This document shows positions 1 through 9,628 of a stretch of DNA of 64,000 nucleotides, in pieces. The stretch spans positions 310,001-374,000 of the forward strand of contig NZ_JAPJIV010000002.1 in the NCBI RefSeq assembly GCF_026241895.1. The letters are read 5' to 3'. How positions within the stretch are numbered: the first letter of the stretch is position 1; every line of letters begins with the position of its first letter. Position numbers and translations under genes: made by a program. The notes below the pieces were generated by a model. The model had not been told where the DNA came from and made no database searches. It worked only from the letters and a program-made list of their open reading frames with translations. The DNA comes from Pseudomonas sp. RIT-562 (GTDB lineage: Bacteria > Pseudomonadota > Gammaproteobacteria > Pseudomonadales > Pseudomonadaceae).

Positions 1-513
1 AGCGGTGTACAGCAACAGGTCAGTGTCCTGGGCATCACGACTCCAGACCGGGAATCGCAGGTCGTAGCAAATCAGCGGACGCACCCGCCAGCCTTTCAGC
101 TCGAACTGCACCTGGCGCTCGCCCGGGGTGTAATGGTTGTGCTCACCCGCCATGCGAAACAGATGGCGCTTGTCGTAGTGCAGCACCTCGCCGTCCGGGC
201 GCGCCCATAAAAGGCGATTGCGATGGCTGCCATCACTGGCTTGCACAATGACGCTGCCGGTAATCACCGCGTCGAACTTCGCCGCCTGCAGCCGCAGCCA
301 TTTGCTGGTGGGGCCGTTCTCCGGCTCGGCCAAGGTCTCGGATTCCATGGAGAAACCGGTGGTGAACATTTCCGGCAGGATGATCAGATCCGCGCCGCGT
401 GCCTGCTCCAGCAGTTGCTCGAAGTGCTCCAGGTTGGCCTGGCGGTCATGCCAGGCGAGCGTGGTCTGGATCAGCGCGATGTTCAGGTTCGGCAAGGCAC
501 TCAGATCACGCAT
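1..513 (-). CDS. Omega-amidase / carbon-nitrogen hydrolase (partial, C-terminus off window)
   Basis: The reading frame starts at the ATG at 513 and runs off the left edge after 171 codons, so only the N-terminal two thirds is visible. It shows the nitrilase-superfamily triad: Glu48 in ILPEMF, Lys115 in YDKRHLF and Cys149 in ICYDLRFP. This matches the YafV/NIT2 omega-amidases, which hydrolyse 2-oxoglutaramate or 2-oxosuccinamate to the oxo acid and ammonia. Its start overlaps the end of the upstream aminotransferase by 13 bases. That coupling makes sense because glutamine-dependent transaminases generate the omega-amide substrate. Cytoplasmic; the family call is secure and the exact substrate is inferred from family and neighbour. 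Confidence 0.9.
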   Translation of the reverse strand, partial: MRDLSALPNLNIALIQTTLAWHDRQANLEHFEQLLEQARGADLIILPEMFTTGFSMESETLAEPENGPTSKWLRLQAAKFDAVITGSVIVQASDGSHRNRLLWARPDGEVLHYDKRHLFRMAGEHNHYTPGERQVQFELKGWRVRPLICYDLRFPVWSRDAQDTDLLLYTA

Positions 514-1649
514 AGTTTTTCCGCTGCTTCACGCAGGGTCTCCTCGCGTTTGGCGAAGCACAGGCGTATCAGGCGCTGCCCTTCGGGCGGAGTCTGGTAG
601 AACACCGAGATCGGAATGCTGGCCACCCCGTGTTCGCGGGTCATCCACAACGCCATGTCGACGTCGTTGAGGTCCGGGCGAATCTGCGAATAGTCGACCA
701 GCTGGAAATAGGTGCCTGCCACTCGCTGGAAACTGAAACGCGACGGCGCCAGCAAGTCGCAGAACAGGTCGCGCTTGGCCTGATAGAACGCCGGCAGCTC
801 CTCGACATGTTCCGGGTGCTCGGCCATGAAGTCGGCCAGGGCGAATTGCAACGGAGTCACCCCGCAGAAACTGACGTACTGGTGAACCTTGCGCATTTCT
901 GCGGTGAGGGCCGGTGGCGCGACCACGTAGCCGGTTTTCCAGCCGGTGACGTGGTAGGTCTTGCCGAAGGAGCTGATCACGAATGCGCGCTGGTACAGCT
1001 CTTCGTGGGCGAGCACGCTGACGTGGGGCACTGCGTCAAACACCAGGTGCTCGTAGACCTCGTCGCTGATGAGGTAGATGTCGCGGTCCCGAATCAGCTG
1101 CGCCAGTTGGTCCAGCTCGGCGCGACTGATCAGTGCACCACTGGGGTTATGCGGGGTGTTGAGAACGATCATTCGCGTGCGCGGCGTGATGGCTTCAGCG
1201 AGTTTCTGGAAGTCGATGGCGAAGTCATCCAGACCCAGCTGCACATGAACGCAACGACCGCCGGCCAATTCCACCGAAGGTTCGTAGCTGTCGTAGCACG
1301 GGTCGAACACGATAACTTCGTCGCCGTTATTGATGACTGCCTGTATCGCGCAGAAGATCGCCTGGGTCGCGCCAGGTGTGATCGTCACTTCGCTGTCGGC
1401 ATCAACGTTGATGCCGTAGCTGCGAGCGATCTTGGACGCTACCTGCTGGCGCAGCGCCGGCAGGCCGGTCATTGGCGAATACTGGTTATGGCCTTGGGCG
1501 ATGTGGCGGCCGACCGCATCGCACAGTGCCTGCGGGGCGTCGAAATCGGGGAAGCCCTGGGACAGATTCAACGCGCCGGTTTGCGCCGCGAGCTGCGACA
1601 TCTGAGTGAAGATAGTGATGCCGACATTCGGCAGCTTACTGGTGATCAT
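501..1649 (-). CDS. Methionine (glutamine-using) aminotransferase, class I/II PLP enzyme
   Basis: A 382-residue fold-type I aminotransferase. The motifs NLSQGFPDF, the LNTPHNPSGA loop and the PLP lysine in SFGKTYHVTGWKTGY match the YbdL/MtnE-like group that transaminates methionine or its keto acid. I chose the ATG at 1649 (MITSKLPN) because AGGGA lies about eight bases upstream; the frame is open seven codons further but without a better start. It overlaps the omega-amidase downstream, so the two probably form a pair that salvages 4-methylthio-2-oxobutyrate with glutamine as amino donor and then removes the oxo-amide. The transaminase class is certain; the substrate is inferred. Confidence 0.9.
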   Translation of the reverse strand: MITSKLPNVGITIFTQMSQLAAQTGALNLSQGFPDFDAPQALCDAVGRHIAQGHNQYSPMTGLPALRQQVASKIARSYGINVDADSEVTITPGATQAIFCAIQAVINNGDEVIVFDPCYDSYEPSVELAGGRCVHVQLGLDDFAIDFQKLAEAITPRTRMIVLNTPHNPSGALISRAELDQLAQLIRDRDIYLISDEVYEHLVFDAVPHVSVLAHEELYQRAFVISSFGKTYHVTGWKTGYVVAPPALTAEMRKVHQYVSFCGVTPLQFALADFMAEHPEHVEELPAFYQAKRDLFCDLLAPSRFSFQRVAGTYFQLVDYSQIRPDLNDVDMALWMTREHGVASIPISVFYQTPPEGQRLIRLCFAKREETLREAAEKLCVI

Positions 1650-1723
1650 CGGTGATTCCCTGCTCTGCACCCGGCTCTAACGGCGGCGCGGGAGAGCCCG
1701 AGGATAGCCCATACGGCGCCCAT

Positions 1724-1755
1724 AAAAAAAGGGCGCCGGATGGCACCCTTTTTTT
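1724..1755 (-). terminator. Intrinsic terminator downstream of der
   Basis: A perfect A-run/T-run hairpin: seven A, GGGCGCC, four-base loop, GGCACCC, seven T, with one G-U-type pair. On the minus strand it ends in a T-run after der; its symmetry would also let it act on the plus strand. Confidence 0.75.
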
Positions 1756-1764
1756 GAGATTTCC

Positions 1765-1856
1765 GTGTGGGAGCGGGCTTGCTCGCGAATGCGATTCTCC
1801 AGCCGGCGAATGTGCTGGCGGACAGATCGCATTCGCGAGCAAGCCCGCTCCCACAG
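1765..1856. repeat. REPIN: inverted pair of REP elements
   Basis: Two copies of GTGGGAGCGGGCTTGCTCGC in head-to-head orientation, separated by a short non-matching spacer, between the aminotransferase and der. This is the typical P. fluorescens-group REP doublet mobilised in trans by RAYT transposases; no RAYT gene is in the window. Confidence 0.9.
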
Positions 1857-1875
1857 GAGTCAGGCCAGACCTGAA

Positions 1876-3345
1876 TCAGCGCTTGTCGCGGCGCTTCTTG
1901 TCGGCTTTCTTGTGGTGCGACATCATCCGGCGTTTCTTGTTGACCTGGCGGTCGGTCAGCGAGTTCTTGTTGCCTTCGTACGGGTTCTCACCGCCTTTGA
2001 ACTCGATGCGAATCGGCGTACCGACCAGCTTCAGCACGCGGCGGTAAGTGTTCTCCAGGTAACGAACATACGACTTCGGCACCTTCTCGATCTGGTTACC
2101 GTGGATCACGATGATCGGCGGGTTAGCACCACCCAAGTGGGCATAACGCAGCTTGATCCGACGGTTGTTGACCATCGGTGGTGCGTGCTCGCCAACCGCA
2201 TCTTCCAGAATCTGGGTCAGACGGTTGGTCGGCCAGCGGGTGACCGCAGACTTGAACGAGTTCTGTACCGACGCGTAGAGGTTGCCTACGCCAGTGCCGT
2301 GCAGCGCCGAAATGAAGTGGATATCGGCGTAGTCGACGAAGAACAGTCGACGTTGCAGCTCGACCTTGACGAAGTCGCGCTCGCTCGGCGTCATGCCGTC
2401 CCATTTGTTGATCGCGATAACCAGCGCGCGACCCGACTCAATGGCGAAGCCCAGCAGGTTGAGGTCGTGGTCGACCACACCTTCACGGGCATCCATCACG
2501 AAGATCACGACGTTGGCGTCTTTGATCGCCTGCAGGGTTTTCACCACGGAGAATTTTTCAACTTCTTCGTGGATCTTGCCGCGCTTGCGCACACCCGCTG
2601 TGTCGATCAGCGTGTACTTCTCTTCATTACGCTCGAACGGGATGTAGATACTGTCGCGGGTGGTGCCCGGCTGGTCATAGACGATAACCCGGTCTTCACC
2701 GAGCATGCGGTTGACCAGGGTCGACTTGCCAACGTTCGGACGGCCGATGATGGCGATCTTGATCCCGTCTTTTTCGCTTGGGCCAGGAATGCGCTTGGCT
2801 TCCTCACCTTCGGCAACGATCTCTTCTTCGCCTTCTTCCAGCTCTTCTTCGTCTTTAGGGAAGTCGCTGAGGGCGATTTCCAGCATCTGAGTGATGCCAC
2901 GACCGTGGGCGCCAGCGATCGGAATCGCGTGGCCCATGCCCAATGGAGCGAATTCGGCGCGGGCCATTTCCGGGTCGATGTTGTCGACCTTGTTGGCCAC
3001 CACGTAGGAACGCTTGTTACGTTTGCGCAAATGCTCGGCGATCATCTGGTCGGCGGCGGTGAAACCAGCCTTGGCATCTACCAGGAACAGCACCACATCG
3101 GCTTCTTCAATGGCCAGCAGCGACTGCTCGGCCATTTTTTCGTCCATACCGTGCTCGTCACCGGAGATACCACCGGTGTCGACCAGAATGTAGGAACGCC
3201 CTTGCCATTTGGCCTCACCGTATTGGCGATCACGGGTCAGACCGGACAAGTCGCCGACGATGGCGTCACGAGTCCTGGTCAGGCGGTTGAACAAGGTGGA
3301 CTTGCCGACGTTGGGTCGGCCCACCAGGGCGATTACGGGAACCAT
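1876..3345 (-). CDS. der: Ribosome-assembly GTPase Der (EngA)
   Basis: A 489-residue protein with two tandem G domains, each with a [10 protein letters not shown]-loop (near residues 8-16 and 180-190), and a C-terminal KH-like domain with a basic tail. Der acts in late 50S subunit maturation and is essential in most bacteria. The start at 3345 (MVPVIALVG) is preceded by GGAGA at good spacing; the frame is open four codons further upstream. An acidic Glu-rich linker separates the G domains, as is usual in the family. It is the last gene of the conserved hisS-yfgM-bamB-der order and is followed by an intrinsic terminator. Confidence 0.97.
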   Translation of the reverse strand: MVPVIALVGRPNVGKSTLFNRLTRTRDAIVGDLSGLTRDRQYGEAKWQGRSYILVDTGGISGDEHGMDEKMAEQSLLAIEEADVVLFLVDAKAGFTAADQMIAEHLRKRNKRSYVVANKVDNIDPEMARAEFAPLGMGHAIPIAGAHGRGITQMLEIALSDFPKDEEELEEGEEEIVAEGEEAKRIPGPSEKDGIKIAIIGRPNVGKSTLVNRMLGEDRVIVYDQPGTTRDSIYIPFERNEEKYTLIDTAGVRKRGKIHEEVEKFSVVKTLQAIKDANVVIFVMDAREGVVDHDLNLLGFAIESGRALVIAINKWDGMTPSERDFVKVELQRRLFFVDYADIHFISALHGTGVGNLYASVQNSFKSAVTRWPTNRLTQILEDAVGEHAPPMVNNRRIKLRYAHLGGANPPIIVIHGNQIEKVPKSYVRYLENTYRRVLKLVGTPIRIEFKGGENPYEGNKNSLTDRQVNKKRRMMSHHKKADKKRRDKR

Positions 3346-3429
3346 GCGGCTCTCCACTTCGTTATTTCAGAAAATACAAAAGCCGCTGCTAGGCAGCGGC
3401 TGGTGCTCGGGGCAATCATCTCGAAATTT

Positions 3430-3530
3430 TGTAGGAGCGAGCTTGCTCGCGAAAAACGCCAGGACAACGCGTTTATTCAGGATGCCAACGTAATCGTTGA
3501 CGTCCATCGCGAGCGAGCTCGCTCCTACAG
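3430..3530. repeat. REP inverted pair
   Basis: GTAGGAGCGAGCTTGCTCGCGA on one arm and its inverted relative ending in GAGCTCGCTCCTACAG on the other, lying between bamB and der. It is a variant of the REP sequence at 1765. Confidence 0.85.
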
Positions 3531-3548
3531 TCCTACCAAGATGAAGCC

Positions 3549-3570
3549 GCTTGGGGGTTAAACCCCAAGC
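3549..3570 (-). terminator. Hairpin just downstream of bamB
   Basis: The inverted repeat GCTTGGGG / CCCCAAGC lies a few bases past the bamB stop. There is no strong T-run, so it may stabilise the 3' end rather than terminate. Confidence 0.4.
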
Positions 3571-3577
3571 ATAGTTC

Positions 3578-4729
3578 TTACTTGATGGTCAGGGCTTCCA
3601 GTTTGCCGCTGTTGCCATACACATAAATCGTGTCACCCACCACCAGCGGTCGGGCACGCAGGCCGTCGCTGTCGATGCGTTCGCGACCGACGAAGCGACC
3701 GTCCACCTGGCTCAGCAGGTGCAGGTAGCCTTCCAGGTCACCGACAGCCACGTAGCTGGAGAACACTTCCGGAGCCGACAGTTGGCGGCGAGCCAGCGAA
3801 TCGTTGGTCCACAAGGCTGTGGTGGTACGTTCGTCAACGCCTTCAACGGTGCCCGAGGACAGGCTGACGTAGACGCTGCCAAAACCCTGGGCGACACCGG
3901 CATAGCTGGAAGCATCACGCTGCCAGAGCTGACGACCGCTTTCCAGGTCCAGTGCCGCAACACGACCCTGGTAGCTGGCCACGTACAGCGTACCGCCGGA
4001 CAGCAGCAAGCCGCCGTCGATGTCGACCACACGCTCCAGTTCCGAACGACCCTGTGGAATGGCAACGCGTTGTTCCCACACCGGTACGCCGTTGGAAATG
4101 TCCAGGGCGACCACTTTACCGGTCGACAGGCCAGCCACCGCGAGGCGGTTGGTCACGATCGGCGCACTGGTACCGCGCAGGGTCAGGACCGCCGGAGTGC
4201 TGTCATACAACCAGCGCTGGTTACCGGTAGCGGCATCCAGGCCGATCAGACGATCATCCTGAGTCTGGACCACCACCACATCACCATTGCTGGCAGGCGG
4301 AGCGAGGACTTCACTGGACACGCGAGCGCGCCATTTCTCTTCACCGCTGCTGGCATCCAGGGCAACGATCTCGCCCTTGAGCGTACCGATCATGACCAGC
4401 CCGTAACCCACGCCAACGGCGCCGGAAACTGGCAACTCAAGATCTTTTTCCCATTTGACGTCGCCGTTGCTGCGATCCATCGACATCACCACGCCAGTGA
4501 CGTCGGCGGCATAGATGGTATCGCCATCGATCGCCGGCACCAGCATGTTATAGGTTTCGCCCTGACCGTCACCGATCGAACGACTCCACTGCTTCTGCAA
4601 AACCACTTCTTCTTTGAAGTCGGTCAACTCGGCCGGTGGCAATTCCTTTTTGCTGTTGCTGCTGCAACCCGCGGCCATAATGGCCAGGGCCAGCAATGCT
4701 GCATGTTTCCAACGGATCACGTCACGCAT
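3578..4729 (-). CDS. bamB: Outer-membrane protein assembly lipoprotein BamB
   Basis: A 383-residue exported lipoprotein: charged N-terminus, hydrophobic stretch and lipobox LAIMAAGC, followed by PQQ-type beta-propeller repeats (recurring ALDASSGEEKWR-like blades). BamB is a periplasm-facing part of the BAM complex that folds outer-membrane proteins. I chose the ATG at 4729 (MRDVIRW) because it gives a proper signal peptide and has AAAGGGG upstream; the frame is open 13 codons further but would spoil the signal. The start overlaps the yfgM stop, indicating translational coupling. Confidence 0.96.
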   Translation of the reverse strand: MRDVIRWKHAALLALAIMAAGCSSNSKKELPPAELTDFKEEVVLQKQWSRSIGDGQGETYNMLVPAIDGDTIYAADVTGVVMSMDRSNGDVKWEKDLELPVSGAVGVGYGLVMIGTLKGEIVALDASSGEEKWRARVSSEVLAPPASNGDVVVVQTQDDRLIGLDAATGNQRWLYDSTPAVLTLRGTSAPIVTNRLAVAGLSTGKVVALDISNGVPVWEQRVAIPQGRSELERVVDIDGGLLLSGGTLYVASYQGRVAALDLESGRQLWQRDASSYAGVAQGFGSVYVSLSSGTVEGVDERTTTALWTNDSLARRQLSAPEVFSSYVAVGDLEGYLHLLSQVDGRFVGRERIDSDGLRARPLVVGDTIYVYGNSGKLEALTIK

Positions 4730-5363
4730 CCCCTTTGGCCAGGTCATCCAGCTTGATTTGTAGGCCACCTACTGCCGCTTCATCCGACAGTGCCGCCTTG
4801 GCTTTTTGATACGCCGTGTTTGCTTCATCTGCGCGACCCAGTTTCACCAGCAGGTCGCCCTTGAGCTCTTCTCGGGTGGCCAGGAATGCGGTGTCGGCGT
4901 CGCCTTCGAGCAATTTCAGGGCTTCTTCAGCCTTGTCCTGCGCCGCCAGAACCTGCGCCAGGCGCTGACGGGCGATTTCGCCCAGTGCCGGGTTGGCCGG
5001 TTTGGCAACGATCGCCTTCAGTTCGGTTGCCGCGTCATCGAGCTTGCCGCTGTCGACCGCAACCTTGGCCACGAACAGGCTGCCGTACTGCGCGTAAGCA
5101 CTGCCGCCGAACTCGCTGTTGAGCTTGCCGGCCAGGTCCGAGACACGGGCCGCATCAGGCTTGCCGTCAGGGGTCAGCGTGGTTTCGAGCAGCTGCTGAT
5201 AGAGAATCGAGGCACCTTGTGCCTGATTGCTCTGATACTTCTGAAAGGCCTGCCAACCGAACACGATGACCAGCGCCAACAGGCCGCCAGTAACCAGGGG
5301 CTTGCCGTTGCGTGTCCACCAATCCTTCAAATCCGCCAGGTTTTCGTCTTCGGTACTCGACAC
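4722..5363 (-). CDS. yfgM: YfgM-type ancillary SecYEG translocon subunit
   Basis: 213 residues with a short cytoplasmic N-terminus, one transmembrane helix near residues 23-42 (VTGGLLALVIVFGWQAF) and a periplasmic TPR-like alpha-helical domain. YfgM family proteins associate with SecYEG and periplasmic chaperones. It sits in its conserved place between hisS and bamB and overlaps bamB by eight bases. Confidence 0.9.
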   Translation of the reverse strand: MSSTEDENLADLKDWWTRNGKPLVTGGLLALVIVFGWQAFQKYQSNQAQGASILYQQLLETTLTPDGKPDAARVSDLAGKLNSEFGGSAYAQYGSLFVAKVAVDSGKLDDAATELKAIVAKPANPALGEIARQRLAQVLAAQDKAEEALKLLEGDADTAFLATREELKGDLLVKLGRADEANTAYQKAKAALSDEAAVGGLQIKLDDLAKGDA

Positions 5364-5405
5364 CCCAATACTCCTTAATCGCTAAATCGGCTGTTTATGA
5401 CAGCT

Positions 5406-6695
5406 TCAACCCTGCACGACGCAGGTGGCCAGGTGTGCAGCAAGCGCATCCCAGGCAATGCTTTGTTGTTCGCCCTGGCCACGCAGGGGTTTGAAACCTA
5501 CCACTTGCTGGGCCATTTCGTCGTCACCGAGGATCAGCGCGTACAACGCACCGCTCTTGTCGGCCTTCTTGAACTGGCTCTTGAAGCTGCCGGCGCCGGC
5601 ATTGACTTGCAGGCGCAGGTTGGGTAATTGATCACGCACTCGTTCGGCCAGGGTCAGGCCGGCCAACTCGGCCGCTTCGCCGAAGGCACAGAGGTAGACG
5701 TCGACCTGACGGGAGATCTCTTCCGGGATCTGCTCCAGGGTTTCCAACAGCAGCACCAGGCGCTCGATACCCATAGCGAAACCCACGCCCGCAGTCGGCT
5801 TGCCGCCCATCTGCTCGACCAGGCCATCGTAACGACCACCGGCACACACGGTGCCTTGGGCGCCCAGCTTGTCGGTGACCCATTCGAAAACGGTCTTGCT
5901 GTAGTAATCCAACCCGCGCACCAGCTTGGGGTTGATCACATAAGGAATACCGGCAGCATCCAGGCGAGCCTTGAGGCCCTCGAAGTGCACACGAGACTCT
6001 TCGTCGAGGTAGTCGGCCATTTTCGGCGCATCGACCAGCACGGCTTGAGTGTCGGCGTTCTTGGTGTCCAGCACGCGCAACGGATTGGTCTTCAGACGCC
6101 GTTGGCTGTCTTCGTCCAGCTGATCCAGGCGCGCCGAAAGGTACTCGACCAGCGCCTCGCGGTAACGCCCACGGGACTCGGCGGTGCCCAGGCTGTTGAG
6201 CTCAAGTTTGACCGCATCACGAATGCCCAGCTCGCCCCACAGGCGCCAGGTCAGCACGATCAGCTCGGCGTCGATGTCCGGACCGTCGAGGTTGAACACC
6301 TCCACGCCGATCTGGTGGAACTGGCGATAACGGCCTTTCTGCGGACGCTCGTGGCGGAACATCGGGCCGATGTACCAGAGCTTCTGCACCTGGCCACCAC
6401 CGGTGATGCCGTGCTCCAGCACCGCACGTACGCAGGCCGCCGTGCCTTCAGGGCGCAGGGTCAGCGAGTCGCCGTTGCGGTCGTCGAAGGTGTACATCTC
6501 TTTTTCGACGATGTCGGTCACTTCACCGATAGAGCGCTTGAACAGCTCGGTGAATTCAACAATCGGCATGCGGATCTGCTTGTAACCGTAGTTATCCAGC
6601 AGGCGCGAGACGGTGCCTTCGAAATGACGCCACAGGGGCGTCTGTTCGGGCAGGATGTCGTTCATGCCACGTATGGCTTGCAGAGACTTGCTCAC
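5406..6695 (-). CDS. hisS: Histidyl-tRNA synthetase
   Basis: 429 residues, the usual size. It carries the class II motifs of His[10 protein letters not shown] at the N-terminus, the motif 2 region [17 protein letters not shown], the His-specific [15 protein letters not shown] element and GGRYDGL, and a C-terminal anticodon-binding domain. It charges tRNA-His in the cytoplasm. It lies 42 bases upstream of yfgM and 37 bases downstream of ispG, in the standard Pseudomonas order. Confidence 0.98.
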   Translation of the reverse strand: MSKSLQAIRGMNDILPEQTPLWRHFEGTVSRLLDNYGYKQIRMPIVEFTELFKRSIGEVTDIVEKEMYTFDDRNGDSLTLRPEGTAACVRAVLEHGITGGGQVQKLWYIGPMFRHERPQKGRYRQFHQIGVEVFNLDGPDIDAELIVLTWRLWGELGIRDAVKLELNSLGTAESRGRYREALVEYLSARLDQLDEDSQRRLKTNPLRVLDTKNADTQAVLVDAPKMADYLDEESRVHFEGLKARLDAAGIPYVINPKLVRGLDYYSKTVFEWVTDKLGAQGTVCAGGRYDGLVEQMGGKPTAGVGFAMGIERLVLLLETLEQIPEEISRQVDVYLCAFGEAAELAGLTLAERVRDQLPNLRLQVNAGAGSFKSQFKKADKSGALYALILGDDEMAQQVVGFKPLRGQGEQQSIAWDALAAHLATCVVQG

Positions 6696-6732
6696 TATAA
6701 ATCCTTAAATTCGTTCGGCTCTTCAGTCGGCC

Positions 6733-7842
6733 TCAGCCGCGCGCGATGACCGCTGCGTCAGCTTCGACCTTCTCGGCCGCTTTCTGGCGGATCAAGCGTT
6801 CAAGCTCATCCACCAGATTGTCATTCGTCAGTTTCTGCGACGGCTTGCCGTCGATGTAAATCAGGTTCGGTGTACCGCCGGTCAAGCCGATATGGGCTTC
6901 CTTGGCTTCGCCGGGGCCGTTGACCACACAACCGATCACCGCGACATCCAGCGGCACCAGCAGATCTTCAAGGCGCACTTCCAGTTCGTTCATGGTTTTC
7001 ACCACATCGAAGTTCTGCCGCGAGCAGCTCGGGCAGGCGATGAAGTTGATACCACGGGAACGCAGGTGCAGGGATTTGAGAATGTCGTAGCCGACTTTCA
7101 CTTCCTCGACCGGATCAGCCGCCAACGAGATGCGAATAGTATCGCCAATCCCTTCGGCGAGCAGCATACCGAGGCCCACGGCGGATTTCACCGTGCCCGA
7201 ACGCAGACCACCGGCTTCGGTGATCCCCAGGTGCAACGGCTGGACGATTTCTTTCGCCAGCAAACGATAGGCTTCGACGGCCATGAACACGTCGGAAGCC
7301 TTCACGCTGACCTTGAAGTCATGGAAATTCAGGCGTTCAAGGTGCTCGACGTGACGCAGCGCAGACTCGACCAGCGCAGCCGGGGTCGGTTCGCCGTATT
7401 TTTTCTGCAGGTCTTTTTCCAGGGAACCGGCGTTGACCCCGATGCGAATCGGAATTCCGCGATCGCGCGCAGCATCGACGACCGCGCGCACCCGGTCTTC
7501 ACGACCGATGTTGCCCGGGTTGATGCGCAGGCAATCCACACCCAGTTCGGCAACGCGCAAGGCGATTTTGTAGTCGAAGTGGATGTCGGCAACCAGCGGC
7601 ACCTTGACCAGTTGCTTGATCTTGCCGAACGCCTCGGCAGCGTCCATGTCCGGTACGGAAATGCGCACGATGTCGACGCCCGCCGCTTCCAGACGATTGA
7701 TCTGGGCTACGGTGGCCGCGACGTCGTTGGTATCGCTGTTGGTCATGCTCTGCACAGCGATAGGGGCATCGCCGCCCACGGGCACATTACCGACCCAGAT
7801 CTTGCGCGATTCGCGACGTTTGATTGGAGATTCGCCGTGCAT
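6733..7842 (-). CDS. ispG: 4-hydroxy-3-methylbut-2-en-1-yl diphosphate synthase IspG (GcpE)
   Basis: 369 residues, typical of the compact bacterial IspG. An N-terminal TIM barrel ([14 protein letters not shown]) is followed by the C-terminal Fe-S domain with CPSCSRQ and the third cysteine in [12 protein letters not shown], which together bind the 4Fe-4S cluster. It performs the penultimate step of the MEP isoprenoid pathway. The start lies three bases after the rodZ stop. Confidence 0.98.
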   Translation of the reverse strand: MHGESPIKRRESRKIWVGNVPVGGDAPIAVQSMTNSDTNDVAATVAQINRLEAAGVDIVRISVPDMDAAEAFGKIKQLVKVPLVADIHFDYKIALRVAELGVDCLRINPGNIGREDRVRAVVDAARDRGIPIRIGVNAGSLEKDLQKKYGEPTPAALVESALRHVEHLERLNFHDFKVSVKASDVFMAVEAYRLLAKEIVQPLHLGITEAGGLRSGTVKSAVGLGMLLAEGIGDTIRISLAADPVEEVKVGYDILKSLHLRSRGINFIACPSCSRQNFDVVKTMNELEVRLEDLLVPLDVAVIGCVVNGPGEAKEAHIGLTGGTPNLIYIDGKPSQKLTNDNLVDELERLIRQKAAEKVEADAAVIARG

Positions 7843-7845
7843 GAC

Positions 7846-8853
7846 TTATTGACCCAACTTCAGGCGAGCAGTCTCGCCACTGGTGAACGGAGCGACATCA
7901 ACCACCTGCCCGTTATAGCTGACCTGTGCGCCACGGGCGTAGCCCAGTCGCACGGCGAAGGGTGGCTTGCCGCTGACGGAAACATTTTCGCCTTTACGCT
8001 TCAGACCACTCAACAGCACTTTGCCGGTGCCATCGGTGACTTGCGTCCAGCAATCGGCGCTGAATTGCAGGGAAACCTGGCCCTGGCCGGCAACTGCAGC
8101 GGCCGGTGCGGCAGCGGGAATAGATGGCGCAACCGGCGCAGTCACCACCGGTGCTGGCACGGCCGGAACGGCCGGAGCCGGAGTCGCCGGAGTCGCGGCA
8201 GCCGGCGGTGTAGCCTGCACAGGCGCGGAAGGCGTGGTGGGTGCAGCGGCTGGCGCAGTCACTTCAGCTTCCGCCGGCGTATTGGCCTGCGGCAGTGCCA
8301 GGGCAGTAGCGCCCTCGGCCTGGCTTTCAACCACGGCCTGGTCTTCCGGCTCGTCCAGCTGATGGATCTGCGTAGTGCCGTCGGCGCCTTCGACTTCGAC
8401 GTGCTCCGGACTCAAGGTGGTGAGGTCCTTGGCGCGCTGGGAGGTTTGATCCTGCCACCAGACAAAACCGCCGCCGATCACCGCAACCAGCAGCAACAGA
8501 CTGACGATGCGCAAAATGGTGTGGGAAACCCGCACCGGCTCTTCGATACGTCCCAGGCTGTGCACATTGCTGCCCTGGGAGTCGGTGCCGGTGGATTGGT
8601 CGAACTGTTGGACGAGGACGGTCTGGTCCATGCCGAGCAACTTGGCATAGGCGCGGATATAACCACGCGCAAAGGTGTGCCCCGGCAGCTTGTCGAATGC
8701 GCCGGCTTCAAGATTGCTCAGGGAGTTAACGGTGAGGTTGAGCTTGAGCGCCACTTCGGCGAGCGACCAGCCATTGCTCTCGCGGGCCTGGCGCAGGGTT
8801 TCACCGGGGTTTACGCGATTCGCTGCTACAACTTCGGGATGCGCCGCTTTCAT
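7846..8853 (-). CDS. rodZ: Cytoskeletal/cell-shape protein RodZ
   Basis: 335 residues. Cytoplasmic Xre-like helix-turn-helix (LRQARESNGWSLAEVALKLN, residues about 17-80), one transmembrane segment (ILRIVSLLLLVAVIGGGFVWW), a long Ala/Pro/Val-rich periplasmic linker, and a C-terminal beta domain (DUF4115; CWTQVTDGTGKVLL). RodZ links MreB to the elongation machinery. Two adjacent ATGs (8856 and 8853) overlap the pilW stop; I prefer 8853 for its better spacing to GGAG. The linker is low-complexity and produces long spurious frames on the other strand. Confidence 0.95.
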   Translation of the reverse strand: MKAAHPEVVAANRVNPGETLRQARESNGWSLAEVALKLNLTVNSLSNLEAGAFDKLPGHTFARGYIRAYAKLLGMDQTVLVQQFDQSTGTDSQGSNVHSLGRIEEPVRVSHTILRIVSLLLLVAVIGGGFVWWQDQTSQRAKDLTTLSPEHVEVEGADGTTQIHQLDEPEDQAVVESQAEGATALALPQANTPAEAEVTAPAAAPTTPSAPVQATPPAAATPATPAPAVPAVPAPVVTAPVAPSIPAAAPAAAVAGQGQVSLQFSADCWTQVTDGTGKVLLSGLKRKGENVSVSGKPPFAVRLGYARGAQVSYNGQVVDVAPFTSGETARLKLGQ

Positions 8854-9611
8854 CATTGCTCCGACAGGTATTGCTGATATTCCGGCGTACCGGGATAGAG
8901 TCGTTTTAGTTGCAGGCCATAACTGGCAGCCTTGTCGCGATCTTCAAACACTTTTGCCAACCGAATGCCGAGCAATAGACTACGTGCATTTTGCTCGGTG
9001 AGCAGGCTAAAACGATCGTAATAGTCACGCGCGGGCACATAATGCCTGTCTTCGTAAGACAACTCAGCCATTTCCAGCAAAGCGCGTGGCTGTTGACGAT
9101 TCAAGCGCAGGGCTTTTTCCAGTTGCTGCAGGGCAAGGTCACGCTCTCCCAGCTTCGCAGCGGTCATCCCAAGGTTCTCGAACACTCGCGAACGTTCAGG
9201 ATACAGGGAGTCGGAAGCGGCTTGTTCGAAGCGCTCGTAAGCTTCCTTGTAATGCTTTTCTTCGTAAAGAAAACTGCCGTAATTGTTGAGGATTCGCGCA
9301 TCTTTCGGGCGCGAAGATAACGCCTTGCGAAAATGCTCATCAGCCAGCTGCGGCTCCATTTCGGCCTGGAACACCAGGCCCAGTGCCGCATTGGCGTCAG
9401 GGTCCGAACTGTCCAGGTCCAGGGCCTTCTTCAGCGGGACCTTGGCGCGTTCGGTCATGCCCTGCTGCAAGTACCCCAGGCCCAACTGCACGTACGCAGC
9501 ACGCGCTTCGTCGCGGCCCTTGCTGGTCTTCATCGGGTTGTAATCACCCGACAGGACACAACCAGCACACAGGCTGGCCAACAGCAAAAGCAGCGCTAAG
9601 CGCAGGGACAT
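8853..9611 (-). CDS. pilW: Type IV pilus biogenesis/stability lipoprotein PilW (PilF)
   Basis: 252 residues. The N-terminal lipoprotein signal has a lipobox ending LCAGC, followed by about six TPR repeats (AYVQLGLGYLQQGM onward). In Pseudomonas this outer-membrane lipoprotein is the pilotin for PilQ secretin assembly. Its stop overlaps the rodZ start, and it lies 17 bases downstream of rlmN. Confidence 0.95.
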   Translation of the reverse strand: MSLRLALLLLLASLCAGCVLSGDYNPMKTSKGRDEARAAYVQLGLGYLQQGMTERAKVPLKKALDLDSSDPDANAALGLVFQAEMEPQLADEHFRKALSSRPKDARILNNYGSFLYEEKHYKEAYERFEQAASDSLYPERSRVFENLGMTAAKLGERDLALQQLEKALRLNRQQPRALLEMAELSYEDRHYVPARDYYDRFSLLTEQNARSLLLGIRLAKVFEDRDKAASYGLQLKRLYPGTPEYQQYLSEQ

Positions 9612-9628
9612 AGAGATCCTCTCTTAAT

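Noticed and set aside
1765..1856. CRISPR-like repeats
   Set aside because: The repeats are inverted REP pairs at scattered places, not direct repeats with regular spacers.
1765..3561. 598-codon open frame on the plus strand over der
   Set aside because: Antisense to a certain gene; its composition (His, Gln, Val, Asp rich) is the mirror of GC-rich codon bias.
6892..8877. 661-codon plus-strand frame across ispG and rodZ
   Set aside because: Antisense shadow; the repetitive Arg/Gly/Ser part mirrors the Ala/Pro linker of RodZ.
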